From NCBI GenBank assembly GCA_025057575.1, contig JANXBO010000030.1, forward strand, positions 1-32,107: a stretch of DNA of 32,107 nucleotides, in the 5' to 3' direction. Source of the DNA: Candidatus Caldisaccharidevorator malaysiensis. GTDB taxonomy: Bacteria > Armatimonadota > Fervidibacteria > Fervidibacterales > Fervidibacteraceae. Below the pieces are notes generated by a model that worked only from the letters and a program-made list of their open reading frames with translations, was not told the DNA's origin and did no database searches. Of this stretch, positions 15,875 to 25,155 are shown one piece after another; position 1 is the stretch's first letter; each line of letters begins with the position of its first letter. Position numbers and translations under genes: made by a program.

Positions 15875-18691
15875 CTATGGCTGGTTGATCACCCGCTGCA
15901 GGAGCCGGATGCGCGAGCCGCCACCGTCGGAAACATAAATGTTTCCTGACGGATCAATGGCTATGGCAATGGGAAGGGCTAAGGTCGCCGTGGTCCCCGG
16001 TCCGTCGGTGCCGCCAATGGCTCCGGTCCCTGCAACTGTTTCCACAGCACCGGACGGGCTAACCCTTCGGATGCGGTGGTTGCCTAAGTCCGTAACAAAA
16101 ACATAGCCTGGCTGGTCTACTGCTACATCAAAGGGGAAGTTGAACCGCGCCGCAGAGCCTGATGCAGAATCCTGATAACCTGCATCGGAGCCAGCGAGCG
16201 TGCTAACTGTCCCGAAAGTCAATGGTCCCGTCATCACGATCCGGCGAATTCGGTTATTGTTGCTATCGGCTACATAAAGCACCCCTGCTCGGTCCACTGC
16301 GATGCCCCGAGGGACGTGAAAGCGCGCATCGCTACCCGTTCCATCGTCTGTGCCGCTGGCACCACTTGCTGCCGAGTCATCCCCTGCCACAAGGCTGACA
16401 TTCCAGTTAGACGCCGAGGTCAGTGACCCACCAAGATGCCGAAGCACCCGGATGCGGTTGCCCACCGATTCCGTTACGAACACCGTCGTGGAACCTACCG
16501 CTGCGACAGAGGCAGGATGGTAAAAGGTCGCCGTGGTCCCCGATCCGTCGTCCTTCCCTACCGCGCCTGTTCCTGCAATGGTGCTGACCGTCCAGTTAGC
16601 GGGGTCAGACGGATCCGGTCCTGTAAGAACGGCTATCCGGATCTTGTGGTTAAGAAAGTCTGCGATGAACAGGGTTCGTCCGTCAGGAGTGGCGTCTACG
16701 TCGGTCGGGTGCTTGAACTTCGCCACATTTCCCGAACCGTCTGTGTCACCAAGTCCGATGCCTGGCACCCCCGCAACAGTGCTCACCCATCCGTCCCTGC
16801 TGATCCGGCGGATGGCGTGGTTGTAGTGGTCGGCCAAATACAGATTCCCTCCAGCGTCGCAGTGCATTCCCGGTACGGGGGAAAACAGCGCCTGGCTGAC
16901 TGGTCCATTTAAGTATCCAAAGTCGTCCTTTCCCGACAGTGTCCGAACCAGAACAAAGGGAGAGCCCGATCCAGAAGATGCAGGTGGAGGTGCGGGAATG
17001 GCGGTGTTTGCTTCTACCCTCACGCTAAATTCAAAGGCGCCGACCCCAGCAGGCGTCAGGAAAGCCCAGTCTTTTGCCCCGCTCTGTTCCCCGGGACCCA
17101 ACGCCCGATCATACACCACATACGGCAAGTTCTCGCCAAAGTCCGACTTTGTGATCACTCCATCAGCATTGGCTAACTGGACCGGTTCTGTTGGCGCACT
17201 CCCCGTCGCGATCCCGACAGGAAAGAACCCATTTGTCGGCACTAACTGCCGAATCCGATGGTTGTTGTAGTCCGCTACATATATCCGCCCACTTCCGTCG
17301 GCACCTAACAGCCTGGGCTCACTGAATCGCGCGCTGGTCCCATCCCCATCTGCAGAGCCCGATGTGCCTCCTAAACCAGCAATCGTTTGAACTATGTAAC
17401 TGGTCCGAGAGGCGGACGAAGCGGCTCCTTCCTTCTTTCGGATCTGACGAACCGTATGCCCCAACCGGTCGGTCACGATCAAAGCATCTCTTACCGCTAC
17501 GATCCCATAAGGGTTATTGAAAGTGGCGACCTCGCCCGAACCGTCCGTTGTCCCTGCCACCCCTGTGCCGGCTATCGTCACCACTTCTCCCTTAGGACTG
17601 ACCCTTCGGATCCGGCGGTTCCCTGCAGAAGCCACATATAGGTTTCCGTCCGCTCCTATCGTGATCCCTGCCGGATTGGTGAACCGAGCGGCAGTGCCCA
17701 CCGCATCAACAAACCCAGTTGCCGCCGTCAAGGACCCCGCTAAGGTCACCACCGTGTAACTGGACGGCTGAGTCGGGTCTGTTCCTGTCAACTGAATCTT
17801 TCGGACTCTATGACCCGACCATTCGGTGACATAAATGATTCCCGAAGGGTCCACTGCCACTCCCAACGGGTTTCGGAAGGTTGCCACATTGCCCGCTCCA
17901 TCACCATCTCCTGCCGTCCCTGTCCCTGCGACCGTCGTCACTCTCCCGTCCGTCGTCACCCTTCGGACCTTATGGGCTCCAAACTCAGCCACAATCAGTG
18001 CCCCGTCCACAGGGTTGATGGCGATCCCTGCCGGAAGATTGAAACTGGCGGCCGCGCCCGCACCATCCACACTTGTCGCTGCGCCACTGCCAGCTAAGGT
18101 GCTGACAAAACCGCCGGAGATTTTCCGAATTCGCCGACCTATATATTCGGAAACATAGACATTTCCTGCTGAGTCAACAGCAACCCCAATGGGAAAATTA
18201 AAGGAGGCTGAAGGAGCCGGTCCATCCACGCTGGAGGCAGTGCCGGTTCCTGCTACTGTGTTCACTTGAACAAGAGGTCTCAAGTCCGAAAACGCTCCGA
18301 CATTGGTAATGGGACCGAAAAAGACCCGAATCCCTGTCACCGTGCCGTCGGGAAGTTGACCGATCGCTACCCCCATCCGATTAACGACGGCCACCCTAAG
18401 GACCTTGATCCCCGGGTCGCCAGGTAGGTCCAAAAGAGGAGTGGACTGGAACGAGACAGCCGTCCCAGTCAGCACTGCCCGGCTCTTGGGCGCGGACTCT
18501 GTTAATGGCTGAACAGAGACTTCCCTTGTGGACACATTGACTATGAAGCGGGCGGATGCAGGTTCTGAAGAGACCTTTGTTTCATAAGGCGGCGATGAAG
18601 ACAACTTAGCGACGCGGTTCCCGCCGCAGCCTGCCAAGAACAGTAGAGCGACAAACGCCCCCAAAATACCACGCTGCCCGCAGTTTGCCAT
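15875..18691 (-). CDS. lipoprotein with twelve NHL repeats in two six-repeat blocks
   Basis: A 938-residue protein with GGGAGAGA upstream of the ATG. The signal peptide ends in the lipobox LFLAGC (Cys22) with Gly at +2, so an outer-membrane-anchored lipoprotein is likely. Residues about 45-140 are an Ig-like beta domain. I count six NHL-type repeats over residues 143-487 and six more over 579-933, each of the form TVAGTG..G..DG.G..A.F..P.G(I/V)AVD..GN.YV.D..NHRIR. The blocks are separated by a beta domain (about 488-578), suggesting two six-bladed propellers. No enzyme motif is seen. Such proteins usually bind polysaccharides, proteins or cell-surface ligands; no ligand can be assigned. It is a single gene, convergent with lysC and divergent from the transglutaminase. 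Confidence 0.8.
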   Translation of the reverse strand: MANCGQRGILGAFVALLFLAGCGGNRVAKLSSSPPYETKVSSEPASARFIVNVSTREVSVQPLTESAPKSRAVLTGTAVSFQSTPLLDLPGDPGIKVLRVAVVNRMGVAIGQLPDGTVTGIRVFFGPITNVGAFSDLRPLVQVNTVAGTGTASSVDGPAPSASFNFPIGVAVDSAGNVYVSEYIGRRIRKISGGFVSTLAGSGAATSVDGAGAAASFNLPAGIAINPVDGALIVAEFGAHKVRRVTTDGRVTTVAGTGTAGDGDGAGNVATFRNPLGVAVDPSGIIYVTEWSGHRVRKIQLTGTDPTQPSSYTVVTLAGSLTAATGFVDAVGTAARFTNPAGITIGADGNLYVASAGNRRIRRVSPKGEVVTIAGTGVAGTTDGSGEVATFNNPYGIVAVRDALIVTDRLGHTVRQIRKKEGAASSASRTSYIVQTIAGLGGTSGSADGDGTSARFSEPRLLGADGSGRIYVADYNNHRIRQLVPTNGFFPVGIATGSAPTEPVQLANADGVITKSDFGENLPYVVYDRALGPGEQSGAKDWAFLTPAGVGAFEFSVRVEANTAIPAPPPASSGSGSPFVLVRTLSGKDDFGYLNGPVSQALFSPVPGMHCDAGGNLYLADHYNHAIRRISRDGWVSTVAGVPGIGLGDTDGSGNVAKFKHPTDVDATPDGRTLFIADFLNHKIRIAVLTGPDPSDPANWTVSTIAGTGAVGKDDGSGTTATFYHPASVAAVGSTTVFVTESVGNRIRVLRHLGGSLTSASNWNVSLVAGDDSAASGASGTDDGTGSDARFHVPRGIAVDRAGVLYVADSNNNRIRRIVMTGPLTFGTVSTLAGSDAGYQDSASGSAARFNFPFDVAVDQPGYVFVTDLGNHRIRRVSPSGAVETVAGTGAIGGTDGPGTTATLALPIAIAIDPSGNIYVSDGGGSRIRLLQRVINQP

Positions 18692-18726
18692 CGCCGAATC
18701 TCTCCCTATCCTGTGTCTTACGGCTT

Positions 18727-18755
18727 ATTATGCCATCTGCCTAAATTTTTCCCAA
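18727..18755 (-). promoter_or_regulatory. candidate sigma-70 promoter of the NHL lipoprotein
   Basis: Read on the minus strand: TTGGGA (18750-18755), a 17-bp spacer, CATAAT (18727-18732). The -10 box matches the consensus at five of six positions and the -35 at four. The expected start near 18720 gives a leader of about 30 bases that includes GGGAGAGA. Position and spacing are good, but there is no experimental support. Confidence 0.4.
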
Positions 18756-18837
18756 CTGTTAAGGTCAATAAGCAGTGAGAATTAGCGACCCTGTTCTTTC
18801 TTTATTAATGTCCGCTCTTTTTATATCCCGACTCTAT

Positions 18838-18866
18838 TTGACGGGCCTTCCCTTGTTGGACACAAT
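18838..18866 (+). promoter_or_regulatory. candidate sigma-70 promoter of the transglutaminase-porin pair
   Basis: TTGACG (18838-18843), exactly 17 bp, CACAAT (18861-18866). The -35 matches at five of six positions and the -10 at four. Transcription would start near 18873, leaving about 28 bases before the ATG at 18901 that include GGAGGT. It faces away from the NHL lipoprotein promoter in the same 209-bp region. Confidence 0.45.
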
Positions 18867-18900
18867 GCGGCGCCAATGCTGGTGACCGGAGGTGCTCAGG

Positions 18901-20013
18901 ATGAATCGCTGGCAAAACTATATGATCATAATGGGACTTGGTCTCAGTGTCCTTTTTGGAAGTCTTGGCACTCGTGCGGCGAATGAGACGAAAGAGCGCA
19001 AGTTGTCTCTCAGTCTTGTCTATACAACGATCGTAGATGCCGAGAGTGAACAGAAACCCGTTGAGTTGTGGATTCCTTTACCCTCCGATGGGGCTTGGCA
19101 AAAAGTAACCAATGTTGTCGTTGATTCGCCCGTCGGCTATCAGATCACTCAAGAGAACGAGTATGGCAACCGAATGGTTTATATCCGTAACGAGGGCTCT
19201 TCAAGGCTTAGTCCCGTGCGCGTGTCCTTGCAAGTGGAGCGGAAGGAAGTAAGGGTTTTGGGTCAGAGCAATGGAGCAAAGAGGCGAATCGGGTGCACCC
19301 CTGACTGTGACTGTCAAGGAAGCGAATGCGGTACCGCTTGCACGTGTGCGGGATGCCAGCACGCCGCCAGGCTCAAAGAGAGGAGCCTGCAGCCGGATCT
19401 GCTGATCCCCGTCGGTGGGCGTTTCTTACAAATCGCTGAGCACATCGCTGGGAACAAGGCATCCGTCTTAGACAAAATCCGAGCCTTCTATGAACATACC
19501 GTTGCCACCGTGGAGTATGACTACAAGAGGGAGTCACCAAAACTGGGACAGGGCGATGTCCCCTTCGTCTGCGACTATCGGAAAGGGAACTGTTCCGACT
19601 TCCACAGTTACCTGATCAGTTTGTGCCGAAGCGTCGGCATCCCCGCTTATTTGGAATACGGGTTTCCAATTGTCGGAATCCCTGCCCCCGAGTCCTTGCC
19701 GAAAGAAGGAAAGATTCCCGGCTACCACTGTTGGACTTGGGTTTATGATGAAACCGTTGGCTGGTTCCCCCTGGATGCCTCGGATGCCAGAAGGTGGGCA
19801 GACTTGGGCAAAAAAGAGATGAAGGATTTCCTGTTCGGTAATCTGCTTCTGGAGCGGTCTGCCGTTGCCTTTTCCCGGGGGCGGGACATCACCCTTCAGC
19901 CATCGCAAAAAGGTTCGGTCCTCAACTACTTCATCTACCCTTATGCGGAAAGTGACGGCAAGCCGGTTAAAGTGCAGTGGGAATTGACCTTTCGTCTAAT
20001 CAACAAATCCTGA
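18901..20013 (+). CDS. exported transglutaminase-like protein with inserted Cys-rich cluster
   Basis: A 370-residue protein. GGAGGT seven bases before the ATG at 18901 decides the start over an in-frame GTG at 18892. A signal peptide (about residues 1-27, ending GTRA-A) and a beta-rich N-terminal domain precede a transglutaminase/cysteine-protease core. The likely nucleophile is the Cys in YRKGNCSDFHSYL, with the His in GYHCWTWVYD and the Asp in WFPLDASD completing a triad. Between the two domains lie seven cysteines within 21 residues (132, 136, 138, 143, 147, 149, 152), spaced C-x3-C-x-C-x4-C-x3-C-x-C-x2-C, like a metallothionein or metal cluster. I do not know this insert in the family. 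It is followed after 34 bp by a porin gene. Substrate unknown; a cell-wall or protein-processing role is possible. Confidence 0.75.
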   Translation: MNRWQNYMIIMGLGLSVLFGSLGTRAANETKERKLSLSLVYTTIVDAESEQKPVELWIPLPSDGAWQKVTNVVVDSPVGYQITQENEYGNRMVYIRNEGSSRLSPVRVSLQVERKEVRVLGQSNGAKRRIGCTPDCDCQGSECGTACTCAGCQHAARLKERSLQPDLLIPVGGRFLQIAEHIAGNKASVLDKIRAFYEHTVATVEYDYKRESPKLGQGDVPFVCDYRKGNCSDFHSYLISLCRSVGIPAYLEYGFPIVGIPAPESLPKEGKIPGYHCWTWVYDETVGWFPLDASDARRWADLGKKEMKDFLFGNLLLERSAVAFSRGRDITLQPSQKGSVLNYFIYPYAESDGKPVKVQWELTFRLINKS

Positions 20014-20047
20014 AGACCTAACTACTTGAGTGAGGGAGGTGGCATCC

Positions 20048-21352
20048 GTGCGGGCGGCGGTGTGGGCTCTCATTCTACTGGCATCTTTGCCCGCTTACGG
20101 CGTTAGCGAAGACGGCACTGTTCAAGAACTGCGTCAGGAAATTGAGAAACTGAAGGCGATTGTTGGAGCCCAACAAAAGGAACTGCAAGAACTCCGGAGA
20201 CGGGTAGGGGAGAAAGGACCAGGTCCCGCGCCTGCTGTCACGGTCCCATCAAAAAGTTCTTTTTCTCTGTATGGATTTCTTCGTGTGGATGCTATTTGGG
20301 ATACCGGTCAGACCAACAATGCTCAAACTCCCTTCTTTGTCCAATCTCCGAGCAGACCCGGAACGGGTCGGACAGGTAACCGACAGTTTACCGTCCATCC
20401 CCGGTTAACCCGAATCGGGTTGAACTGGTCAGCCCCCGGATCAGTCCAAGGATTCAAGGTTAACGGTCGATTTGAGATAGACTGGCAGAACGCCCAGGGA
20501 CTGACACCTGAGTCGCGACAGATCCCTCGCATCCGCCACGCTTATGTTGAACTGCAAGGGAAGGAATGGAACTTCCTCCTTGGTCAGACCTGGGATCTGA
20601 TTTCACCCCTCTTCCCGTCACCCAACGACGATACCCTGATGTGGAATGCGGGCAACTTGGGGGACCGACGACCTCAAGTTCGGTTCACTTATACACCGCA
20701 AGGTCAACGGTGGACGACGGCGTTCGCCGTGGGGTTGACGGGTGCCATTGACGCAAAGGACTTGGACGGCAATGGAATCCGTGACGGCGAAGACTCCGGG
20801 CTGCCAAATGTTCAGTTCCGAGTCGGTCTCCAATTAGACAAGGGCACGGTAGGTCTCTGGTCCCACTACGCTTGGGAGCAGACGACAGCACCTGTGGGGG
20901 GAGCAGTGCGATTCTCTGGATACAGTTTTGGATCTGATTGGAATTTCCCTCTTGGCAACGGGTGGACTCTTCGTGGGGAAGGTTGGATCGGTCGCAACCT
21001 GAGCGACTTTAGAGGAGGCATCGGTCAAGGTGTTTTGGCAGGCAACGAAGTCCGAAGCCGCGGCGGCTGGCTGGAACTCGGTTATCAACTGAGTCCCACC
21101 CAGCGCTTGGCTTTGGGCTATACCTTTGACGATCCGCGAGACGGTGACGTGCCACCTACACCGGTGCCGCCTGCCCCCAATCCATTTGCCTTTGGAAGAA
21201 TCCGCAACTCATCCTGGTATCTTCACTACCGGGTGCGCCTGTCCTCGGCAGTGGAATTGGCAGTTAACTACCTTTACTGGCAAACCCGATGGAGAGGACA
21301 GCCCACGGGAACGGACCATCGGGTCAATCTTTTTGTTCAGCAGAACTTTTAA
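20048..21352 (+). CDS. outer-membrane porin with N-terminal coiled coil (DcaP-like)
   Basis: A 434-residue protein. The GTG at 20048 is preceded at good distance by GGGAGGTGG and begins a clean signal peptide (MRAAVWALILLASLPAYG), so I prefer it to the GTG at 20030. A short coiled coil (VQELRQEIEKLKAIVGAQQK and on) and a Pro-rich linker precede a long beta-barrel with alternating strands rich in Tyr/Trp/Gly. The sequence ends in QQNF; a C-terminal Phe is the BAM recognition signal of outer-membrane barrels. The SFSLYGFLRVDAIWDTG opening and FLLGQTWDLISPLFPSPND recall DcaP/trimeric porins, which carry small dicarboxylates and other anions. The substrate is unproven. It probably shares an operon with the transglutaminase gene. 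Its last 29 bases overlap the convergent cupin gene. Confidence 0.75.
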   Translation: MRAAVWALILLASLPAYGVSEDGTVQELRQEIEKLKAIVGAQQKELQELRRRVGEKGPGPAPAVTVPSKSSFSLYGFLRVDAIWDTGQTNNAQTPFFVQSPSRPGTGRTGNRQFTVHPRLTRIGLNWSAPGSVQGFKVNGRFEIDWQNAQGLTPESRQIPRIRHAYVELQGKEWNFLLGQTWDLISPLFPSPNDDTLMWNAGNLGDRRPQVRFTYTPQGQRWTTAFAVGLTGAIDAKDLDGNGIRDGEDSGLPNVQFRVGLQLDKGTVGLWSHYAWEQTTAPVGGAVRFSGYSFGSDWNFPLGNGWTLRGEGWIGRNLSDFRGGIGQGVLAGNEVRSRGGWLELGYQLSPTQRLALGYTFDDPRDGDVPPTPVPPAPNPFAFGRIRNSSWYLHYRVRLSSAVELAVNYLYWQTRWRGQPTGTDHRVNLFVQQNF

Positions 21353-21710
21353 GAACCACAGGTGCACAAGATCCGGTCTGTGCGGGGATCAGGCACAAAA
21401 ACTGAAAGGGTTCCTGTGCCGACTCATTGCGAAACTGGTGCCATTCGTTAGGCGCTACAAAGACGGCTGAGCCAGGTCCCAAAGTATGAATTCCCGACTC
21501 ACTGCGGACTGACCCGTTCCCTTTTAGGACGAAGATTTCATGCTCCCACGGATGCTGGTGCCAAGGAGTGGACGCACCCGGTGCCAAAGTGAAGAGACGC
21601 ATATGGAAGTTGGGTGCTCCTTCCTTTTCCCCAATCAGCCAACGGACGGTCACACCGGGCACCTCGGCAATTTCCTGTTCTTCAACGGACGACGCTTCCC
21701 TGTGGATCAT
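21324..21710 (-). CDS. small cupin-domain protein
   Basis: A 128-residue single-domain cupin with GGGAGG about six bases before the ATG on the minus strand. Motif 1 reads G45-x5-H51-Q-H53-x4-E58-x5-G64 (WHQHPWEHEIFVLKGNG), and motif 2 supplies His91 in PNEWHQFRN, so the three-His/one-Glu metal site is complete. Such small cupins act as metal-dependent dioxygenases, isomerases or ligand sensors. The lack of further domains prevents a substrate call. The last eleven residues have low complexity and overlap the end of the porin gene. It is monocistronic, divergent from the desaturase gene. Confidence 0.8.
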   Translation of the reverse strand: MIHREASSVEEQEIAEVPGVTVRWLIGEKEGAPNFHMRLFTLAPGASTPWHQHPWEHEIFVLKGNGSVRSESGIHTLGPGSAVFVAPNEWHQFRNESAQEPFQFLCLIPAQTGSCAPVVLKSSAEQKD

Positions 21711-21865
21711 ATCAATCCTCCCTTCTCTTGATGATCCCTTCTCACCGAATCGTCCCCTTTACGGCAGGTGACCGTCATAATAAAGCCGTCATAGCGGTGG
21801 AGTAGAGGATGGGTTTCTGATCCCCTCTGTGACACCTCAAATCCGAACGAAAGGATGCGGTCTGT

Positions 21866-22915
21866 GTGAAGGTTGTCTCTATCATTTCGCATAAAGAGTA
21901 TGTCTCAGTGCTGCGGAGCGTTTTGCCCGCCAAGATTTTCCAACCGGTGCCTCACCGCCTTCTCTGGCTCGTCCCTCATTCTCTCATGATCGCTCTTGCC
22001 ATCTGGCTCGTGGCGGCCAAGATAGCAAGTTGGTGGCTGTTACCCTTCCTATCGTTGATCGTCGGAAATTCCTTTGCCAGTCTGGGTTTCTTGGGTCACG
22101 AAATTATGCACGGGGCGGTAATTCGCAAAAAATGGGTTCAGTATCTGACGGCAGGGATCTGCTTCTCCCCCTTTTTTGTTGGTCCGACAATGTGGCGCTA
22201 CTGGCACAATGTGCAGCATCACATTCAGACCCAGAAACCCGACGCCGACCCCGACACTGCTGCTACCTACGCTGACTATCAGCGCCGACCCGCCCTTCAA
22301 TGGCTTTATCGGCTTGTCCGCCGAAACGGTCCTCTGTTCTTTGTTATGCTGTCCGTATGGTTTTCTTTTCACTCAACCCAAATGTTCTGGAGACTCCAAA
22401 AGGCGGCAAGAGGGCGCCCGCGCTTAGTTCTCTGGATGGAGCGACTGATCCCAACCACTGCTTGGTTTTCGCTTCTTCCCTTGCTTGGATTGGTTCCCTT
22501 CTTCTGGGTGTATGTGCTGCCCTTGCTGATCGGAAACTTCATCGCAATGTCCTACATAGCCACCAATCACCTTCTCAATCCCCAGATGGATGAAGTGGAC
22601 CCCGTCGTCGGATCCCTCAGCCTCATCGTCCCCAAATGGATGGACATCCTTCATCTCCATTTCAGCCATCACATTGAACATCACCTGTTTCCTGCAATGA
22701 GCCACAAGTTTGCTCCCATCGTTAAAGAAGCCGTCAAGGAGATTTGGCCAGATCGATATGCCGAACTGACGATGGGGCAAGCGCTCCGGCTTTTGTGGAG
22801 GACGCCCCGGCTGTATCTGGATCACGATCACTTGATTGATCCGGTAACCAGCGAAATATTCCAAACCATCCACAGAGGGCTGGATCCGGAAGATCCAAAG
22901 CCCGTGAACACTTAA
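21866..22915 (+). CDS. membrane fatty acid desaturase
   Basis: A 349-residue di-iron membrane enzyme that inserts a double bond into acyl chains of lipids, using oxygen and reduced ferredoxin or cytochrome. The three histidine boxes are HEIMH (78-82), HNVQHH (114-119) and HHIEHH (268-273), the last in the typical HHIEHHLFP context; an extra Asn-His is at 234-235. Hydrophobic helices at about 32-55, 57-75, 155-172 and 198-228 fit the four-helix family topology. GTG start with AAGGATG upstream. The position of the double bond cannot be inferred. The enzyme implies access to oxygen. It precedes acetyl-CoA synthetase by 79 bp on the same strand. Confidence 0.9.
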   Translation: MKVVSIISHKEYVSVLRSVLPAKIFQPVPHRLLWLVPHSLMIALAIWLVAAKIASWWLLPFLSLIVGNSFASLGFLGHEIMHGAVIRKKWVQYLTAGICFSPFFVGPTMWRYWHNVQHHIQTQKPDADPDTAATYADYQRRPALQWLYRLVRRNGPLFFVMLSVWFSFHSTQMFWRLQKAARGRPRLVLWMERLIPTTAWFSLLPLLGLVPFFWVYVLPLLIGNFIAMSYIATNHLLNPQMDEVDPVVGSLSLIVPKWMDILHLHFSHHIEHHLFPAMSHKFAPIVKEAVKEIWPDRYAELTMGQALRLLWRTPRLYLDHDHLIDPVTSEIFQTIHRGLDPEDPKPVNT

Positions 22916-22994
22916 TAAGCGACAAGCCTTGCAGACGACGCTGCGCCATAATTGTTCTCAATCCAGATCAACATTTCCTTAAGGAGGTGTGGCA

Positions 22995-24986
22995 ATGGAG
23001 GTTGCAACCGTTCAGTCCCTCCTGTCACAAGAACGGGTCATCAAACCCCCGGAATCCTTCCGCCAGCAAGCCAATATTCGTGACCCAGGTATCTATGACG
23101 AGGCAGCTGCTGATCCGGCAGGGTTTTGGGCGAGGGTGGCACAGCAAATGGTCTCCTGGTTCCGCCCTTGGGACAAGGTTTTGGAGTATACGCCCCCCAG
23201 CCCAGGCACCCAGCCACCGTGGATTAAATGGTTCATCGGTGGTCAACTCAACGCCTGTTACAACTGCGTGGACCGCCACACGACCACCTGGCGCCGGACG
23301 AAGGCAGCGATCATCTGGGAAGGAGAGCCTGGTGACGAACGGGTATTGACCTACCAGGACCTGCATCGGGATGTCCAAAAGTTTGCCAATATCCTCAAGA
23401 GTTTTGGGGTCAGAAAGGGTGATCGGGTGACCATCTATATGCCAATGGTGCCCGAACTGGCGATCGCTGTTTTAGCGTGTGCCCGCATCGGTGCCGTCCA
23501 CAGCGTGGTCTTCGGGGGCTTTTCAGCGGAAGCCTTGAGGGACCGCATTTTGGACTCGGGGTCTCGGCTGCTCATCACCGCGGATGGCGGGTGGAGAAGA
23601 GGCAACATTGTTCCCCTCAAGCGCAACGCTGACGATGCCTTGAGAGAGTGCCCTGATGTCACGGATGTGATCGTCTTCCACCGGGGCGTTTTGGACGCTA
23701 CGATGGTCCCGATGAAGGAAGGGAGGGACCATTGGTGGCACCGAATGATGGAGAAGGCACCTTTGGACTGCCCCTGTGAGGTAATGGACAGTGAGGATCC
23801 TCTCTTTATCCTCTACACCAGTGGCACCACCGGAAAACCTAAGGGGCAACTGCACACGACAGGCGGCTACTTGGTCGGCGTGACGGCAACCCATCGGTGG
23901 ATTTTTGACATCAAGGATGAGGACATTTACTGGTGCACCGCCGACATCGGATGGGTGACCGGACACAGTTACATCGTCTATGGTCCCCTTTCCAACGGCG
24001 CCACCGTCGTGATGTATGAAGGAGCCCCTGACTTTCCCGATAGGGATCGCTGGTGGGCTCTGATTGAAAAGTATCGGGTCAATATCCTCTACACCACGCC
24101 GACAGCAATTCGGACCTTTATGAAGTGGGGAGAATCCTATCCCCAACGGCACGATATGTCGTCGCTCCGGTTACTGGGAACGGTGGGAGAACCCATCAAT
24201 CCCGAAGCCTGGATTTGGTATTATGAGACCATTGGCGGGTCCCGGTGCCCTGTCGTTGATACGTGGTGGCAAACGGAGACAGGATCAATTCTTATCAGCC
24301 CTCTACCCGGAATCACGGACCTCAAACCCGGTTCGGCGACCCGACCCTTCCCCGGGATCTTTGCAGAGGTCGTTGACGAAAAGGGCAACCCCTGCCCTCC
24401 GGGCGTGCAGGGCTATCTGGTCCTTACCAAGCCCTATCCGTCAATGTCCCGAACCATCTGGGGAGATCCGGACCGCTATGTGCAGACCTATTGGTCTCGT
24501 TACCCTGGCTGGTATTTCACCGGGGATGCAGCGGTGAAAGATCAGGACGGTTACTTCTGGCTCCTGGGCAGAGTGGACGATGTGATGAATGTGTCGGGTC
24601 ACCGGATCAGCACGATGGAATTGGAGAGCGTTTTGGTGGAGCATCCTTGGGTGGCGGAGGCAGCGGTCATCGGCAGGTCCGATGACGTAAAGGGACAGGT
24701 GCCAGTGGCTTTCGTTACTCTCCGAGAGGACGCAGGAGAGGGGGGACCAAAAGCAGTAGACGAACTGAAGCAGTATGTCGTCCGGCGCATCGGAGCCATC
24801 GCCAGACCCGCCGACATCTTCTTCACTGCCGAACTACCAAAAACCCGATCAGGGAAGATAATGAGGCGGCTCCTCCGGGATATTGCCGAGGGGCGGGTGC
24901 TGGGAGATACAACCACCCTTGCCGACCCGACGGTCGTGCAGAACCTCCGCCAGGTCTACGAGGAGCGCTACGGCGAAGGTAGTTAA
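22995..24986 (+). CDS. acs: acetyl-CoA synthetase (AMP-forming)
   Basis: A 663-residue enzyme that makes acetyl-CoA from acetate, ATP and CoA through an acetyl-adenylate. A perfect AAGGAGGT six bases before the ATG at 22995 fixes the start. Domain features are the N-terminal acetyl-CoA synthetase cap, the phosphate loop [11 protein letters not shown] (274-284), the adenine region [11 protein letters not shown], the hinge segment [20 protein letters not shown], and the catalytic Lys621 in [11 protein letters not shown], which is the residue acetylated by Pat-type enzymes in the family. Full length for the family. It follows the desaturase gene. A CATAAT hexamer at 22947 has no good -35 partner. 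A tRNA-Leu gene follows 40 bp later. Confidence 0.95.
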   Translation: MEVATVQSLLSQERVIKPPESFRQQANIRDPGIYDEAAADPAGFWARVAQQMVSWFRPWDKVLEYTPPSPGTQPPWIKWFIGGQLNACYNCVDRHTTTWRRTKAAIIWEGEPGDERVLTYQDLHRDVQKFANILKSFGVRKGDRVTIYMPMVPELAIAVLACARIGAVHSVVFGGFSAEALRDRILDSGSRLLITADGGWRRGNIVPLKRNADDALRECPDVTDVIVFHRGVLDATMVPMKEGRDHWWHRMMEKAPLDCPCEVMDSEDPLFILYTSGTTGKPKGQLHTTGGYLVGVTATHRWIFDIKDEDIYWCTADIGWVTGHSYIVYGPLSNGATVVMYEGAPDFPDRDRWWALIEKYRVNILYTTPTAIRTFMKWGESYPQRHDMSSLRLLGTVGEPINPEAWIWYYETIGGSRCPVVDTWWQTETGSILISPLPGITDLKPGSATRPFPGIFAEVVDEKGNPCPPGVQGYLVLTKPYPSMSRTIWGDPDRYVQTYWSRYPGWYFTGDAAVKDQDGYFWLLGRVDDVMNVSGHRISTMELESVLVEHPWVAEAAVIGRSDDVKGQVPVAFVTLREDAGEGGPKAVDELKQYVVRRIGAIARPADIFFTAELPKTRSGKIMRRLLRDIAEGRVLGDTTTLADPTVVQNLRQVYEERYGEGS

Positions 24987-25026
24987 GCCAGCGATTCCTT
25001 CCGGCACAAAATTTAAGAGCGGGTCT

Positions 25027-25110
25027 GGGCGGGTGGCGGAACCTGGTAGACGCGCTGGACTTAGGATCCAGTGGTGCTGAGCCGTGCGGGTTCAAATCCC
25101 GCCCCGCCCA
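25027..25110 (+). tRNA. tRNA-Leu (anticodon UAG)
   Basis: The acceptor arms GGGCGGG (25027-25033) and CCCGCCC (25103-25109) pair perfectly, with discriminator A at 25110. The anticodon arm is CTGGA-CTTAGGA-TCCAG (25055-25071), with TAG at 25062-25064, reading CUA and other CUN codons. A long variable arm (about 25072-25085) is the class II feature of leucine tRNA. The T arm is GCGGG-TTCAAAT-CCCGC (25086-25102). CCA is not encoded. The gene is 84 bases long. Confidence 0.97.
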
Positions 25111-25155
25111 TATACAGGATGGAACCTAAGAGTCCCAAGTAGTCTATTCTGATCC

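Noticed and set aside
16436-18158. Several plus-strand frames opposite the NHL lipoprotein
   Set aside because: The repetitive coding sequence of the minus strand keeps the opposite frames open; none shows a recognisable protein pattern.
21772-21793. Direct repeat CCGTCATA, period 14, between cupin and desaturase genes
   Set aside because: Only eight bases and two copies; no promoter could be placed relative to it. Chance is a sufficient explanation.
22947-22952. CATAAT as a -10 box for acs
   Set aside because: No acceptable -35 hexamer at 16-18 bp spacing; acs may be co-transcribed with the desaturase gene.
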